DNA of 64,000 bases, taken from assembly GCF_932294415.1 (NCBI RefSeq), contig NC_065545.1:19286857-19350856 (forward strand), in the 5' to 3' direction. The translations under genes were made by a program, and so were the position numbers. The stretch is from Quercus robur (taxonomy: Eukaryota; Streptophyta; Magnoliopsida; Fagales; Fagaceae). Below, in pieces: positions 62,504-64,000 of this stretch. Every line of letters begins with the position of its first letter. The first letter of the stretch is position 1. The notes under the pieces are model-generated. The model worked only from the letters and a program-made list of their open reading frames with translations, was not told the origin of the DNA and made no database searches.

Positions 62504-62943
62504 AAAATATTTTAATTTCTCTCATTTTTGTTGGTTGGGAGTGGAAAAGTGGAGAAATGGAAAAAAGTAAGTTTATATAAATTTACTCATATACCCTTAT
62601 TAAAAAATGATAGCCAATTAAAAAAAAAATGACAATCAACCAAAAAAAAAAAAAAAGCAGAAATCACCCAATTTATTAAAATATGAAAATCATTTCCCAA
62701 AAAAAAAAATCATTTCTAGTTAAACAAAAAACAAAAACAAAACAACTATCACACCCACAACCCAAAAAGAAGAAGAAGAAGAAAAAAAAAAAGGCAACGT
62801 CCAGGAAATAAAAGAAAAAAAAAAAAAAAAAGAGGCAACGTGCCCACCCACAGTCTAGAAAATCAAAAAAAGAAAAAAAAAGGAAAAAAAAAAAGGAAAA
62901 GAAAAAAGAGAAAGGAACTGAACATGGGTATTTTTTTCCCATT
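62504..62943. other. A-rich spacer between Pack-MULE and LINE
   Basis: Low-complexity A/G-rich sequence with many A-runs and a repeated AGGCAACGT segment (about 62792 and 62833). The left flank of the Pack-MULE and this right flank together read as one interrupted sequence (TTGGTTGG-type on both sides). No gene. The poly-Phe frame on the minus strand is a by-product of A-runs. Confidence 0.5.
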
Positions 62944-64000
62944 AAGCAGTCTCATTTAGGGTCCATTTTTAAGCCCCTTAATCACACTTTCCTCACCCTT
63001 ATTCCCAAAACTCCCTTTCCTGATGAAGTATCACACTTTAGGCCCATTAGCCTTGCAATGTGATATACAAGACCATCTCCAAAATCCTTGTTAACAAATT
63101 AAATCCTTTTATAGACAGTCTCATTTCTCCCTTTCAGAATGCATTTATAAAAGGTAGGAGTATTTCTGACAATATTCTTATTGCTCATGAAATCATGGAC
63201 ATTCTTAAGAAGAAAAAGGATAGAAAATGTAGCTTTGGAGCCTTCAAAATTGATATTTAAAAGGCTTATGATAGGGTAAGTTGGAATTTCCTTAAGACTG
63301 TTCTGACTGCCATGAACTTTAGTCAACGATGGATTAATTGGATGATGGCATGTGTGACTTCAATACAATACACTCTTCTTGTTAATGGCAGCAGTTCTAA
63401 ATCCTTCAAGCCTTGTAAGAGGTTGAGACAGGGTGATCCTCTTTCTCCTTATCTCTTTCTCATGTGTGCTAATGTTTTGTCATTGTTTTTACATCAATGG
63501 AGTTAAAGTTGGTAGGAGTGGCTGTACTTTTACAGATTTGTTGTTTGCTGATGACTCTTTGTTTGTCTTCAAAAAAGACAATAAATCAGTAACAAACTTA
63601 AAGAAAATTTTGGATTGGTATTGTAAGATTTCTAAGCAGGACATTAATTTTGGAAAATCTGACCTTTATTGCTCTCTTAACATGCCTCTGTTTGAACAAG
63701 AAGATTTGGCTAGACAACTTCATGTTAATTTGGTTCAACATCTCAGCAAGTATCTTGGTATTAATTTTAAGCTTAGGGTGAATAGAGTGGCTAACTTCCA
63801 ATTCCTTGTGGACAAGCTTCAATCCAAGCTTGAAGGATGGAAAGCAAATCTGTTATCTCAACCTGAGAGAACAACTTTAATAAATTTTGTACTTCAAACC
63901 CTCCCTCTCTATACCTTCTCTTGTTTTAAGGTTCTTGAAACAATGTAGGAGGATGGATTCTATAGTTAGGGCATTCTGGTGGGGTCATGCACCTGGGGTT
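62944..64000 (+). mobile_element. L1-type LINE reverse transcriptase, broken and cut by window end
   Basis: Reverse transcriptase motifs of a plant non-LTR element appear in order: NHTFLTLIPK and HFRPISL (about 62980-63055), FQNAFIKGRSISDNI (63135-63180), FKIDI then KAYDRVSWNFL (63245-63295), RQGDPLSPYLFL (63425-63465) and LLFADDSLF (63540-63570). Then comes the GINFGKSDL-like and KYLGINF region (63640-63770) up to LEGWKANLLSQ (63830). The coding frame is broken. A frame change falls after HFRPISL, a stop replaces the usual residue before KAYDRV, and another frame change lies near 63490. The element continues beyond 64000. The 5' end is missing or unrecognised. Confidence 0.85.

Noticed and set aside
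62676-62942. Phe-rich frame on the minus strand
   Set aside because: Produced by A-runs on the plus strand; simple-sequence by-product.

Overview
The window is nuclear DNA from a flowering plant, almost certainly a woody eudicot. It is AT-rich, its genes have GT-AG introns, it carries a plant mitochondrial insertion, and it is crowded with plant-type DNA transposons. Fagaceae (oak or chestnut) is my guess from the look of the repeats; no search was run. No CRISPR, operon or prokaryotic feature was seen.

Five intact-looking protein genes account for the coding content. (1) An intronless RKF3-type SPARK receptor-like kinase, 3269-5155, plus strand. (2) An 18-exon ERD6-like sugar transporter, 20316-24425, plus strand; all junctions were resolved and give 481 residues. 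(3) A three-exon GH3 acyl-acid amido synthetase of a divergent type, 30002-27185, minus strand. (4) A four-exon endonuclease/exonuclease/phosphatase-fold protein, 39119-35512, minus strand; it lacks two residues usually needed for catalysis. (5) A RING E3 ligase of the RF298/MIP1 type, 54542-51349, minus strand, with probable 5' UTR introns. They belong to separate pathways and form no cluster.

The intergenic DNA is a set of nested transposons, many with exact target-site duplications (TSDs). At 1354-2923 lies a palindromic Mutator-like foldback element with a 10-bp TSD and a Stowaway inside one arm. At 5827-8824 a hAT-like element hosts a solo LTR (5-bp TSD) and a second hAT (8-bp TSD). At 12115-13019 another hAT (8-bp TSD) sits in the tail of a Helitron. 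Helitron-type ends lie at 11221, 11604, 13482, 13702-14202, 15749-16010 and 41329-41804. Hairpin elements lie at 17172-17383, 18821-19207, 31558-31920 and 56106-56298. Probable solo LTRs lie near 24970-26030 and at 42378-43173.

The most striking structure is at 60520-62503: a Pack-MULE with roughly 200-bp inverted ends and a 9-bp TSD. It carries the first two exons of an alpha-tubulin gene, including the intron, and that intron was later hit by a hAT element with its own perfect 8-bp TSD. The window ends inside a broken L1-type LINE (62944-64000). A mitochondrial insertion (about 30670-31390) carries the mitochondrial tRNA-Gly(GCC) gene.
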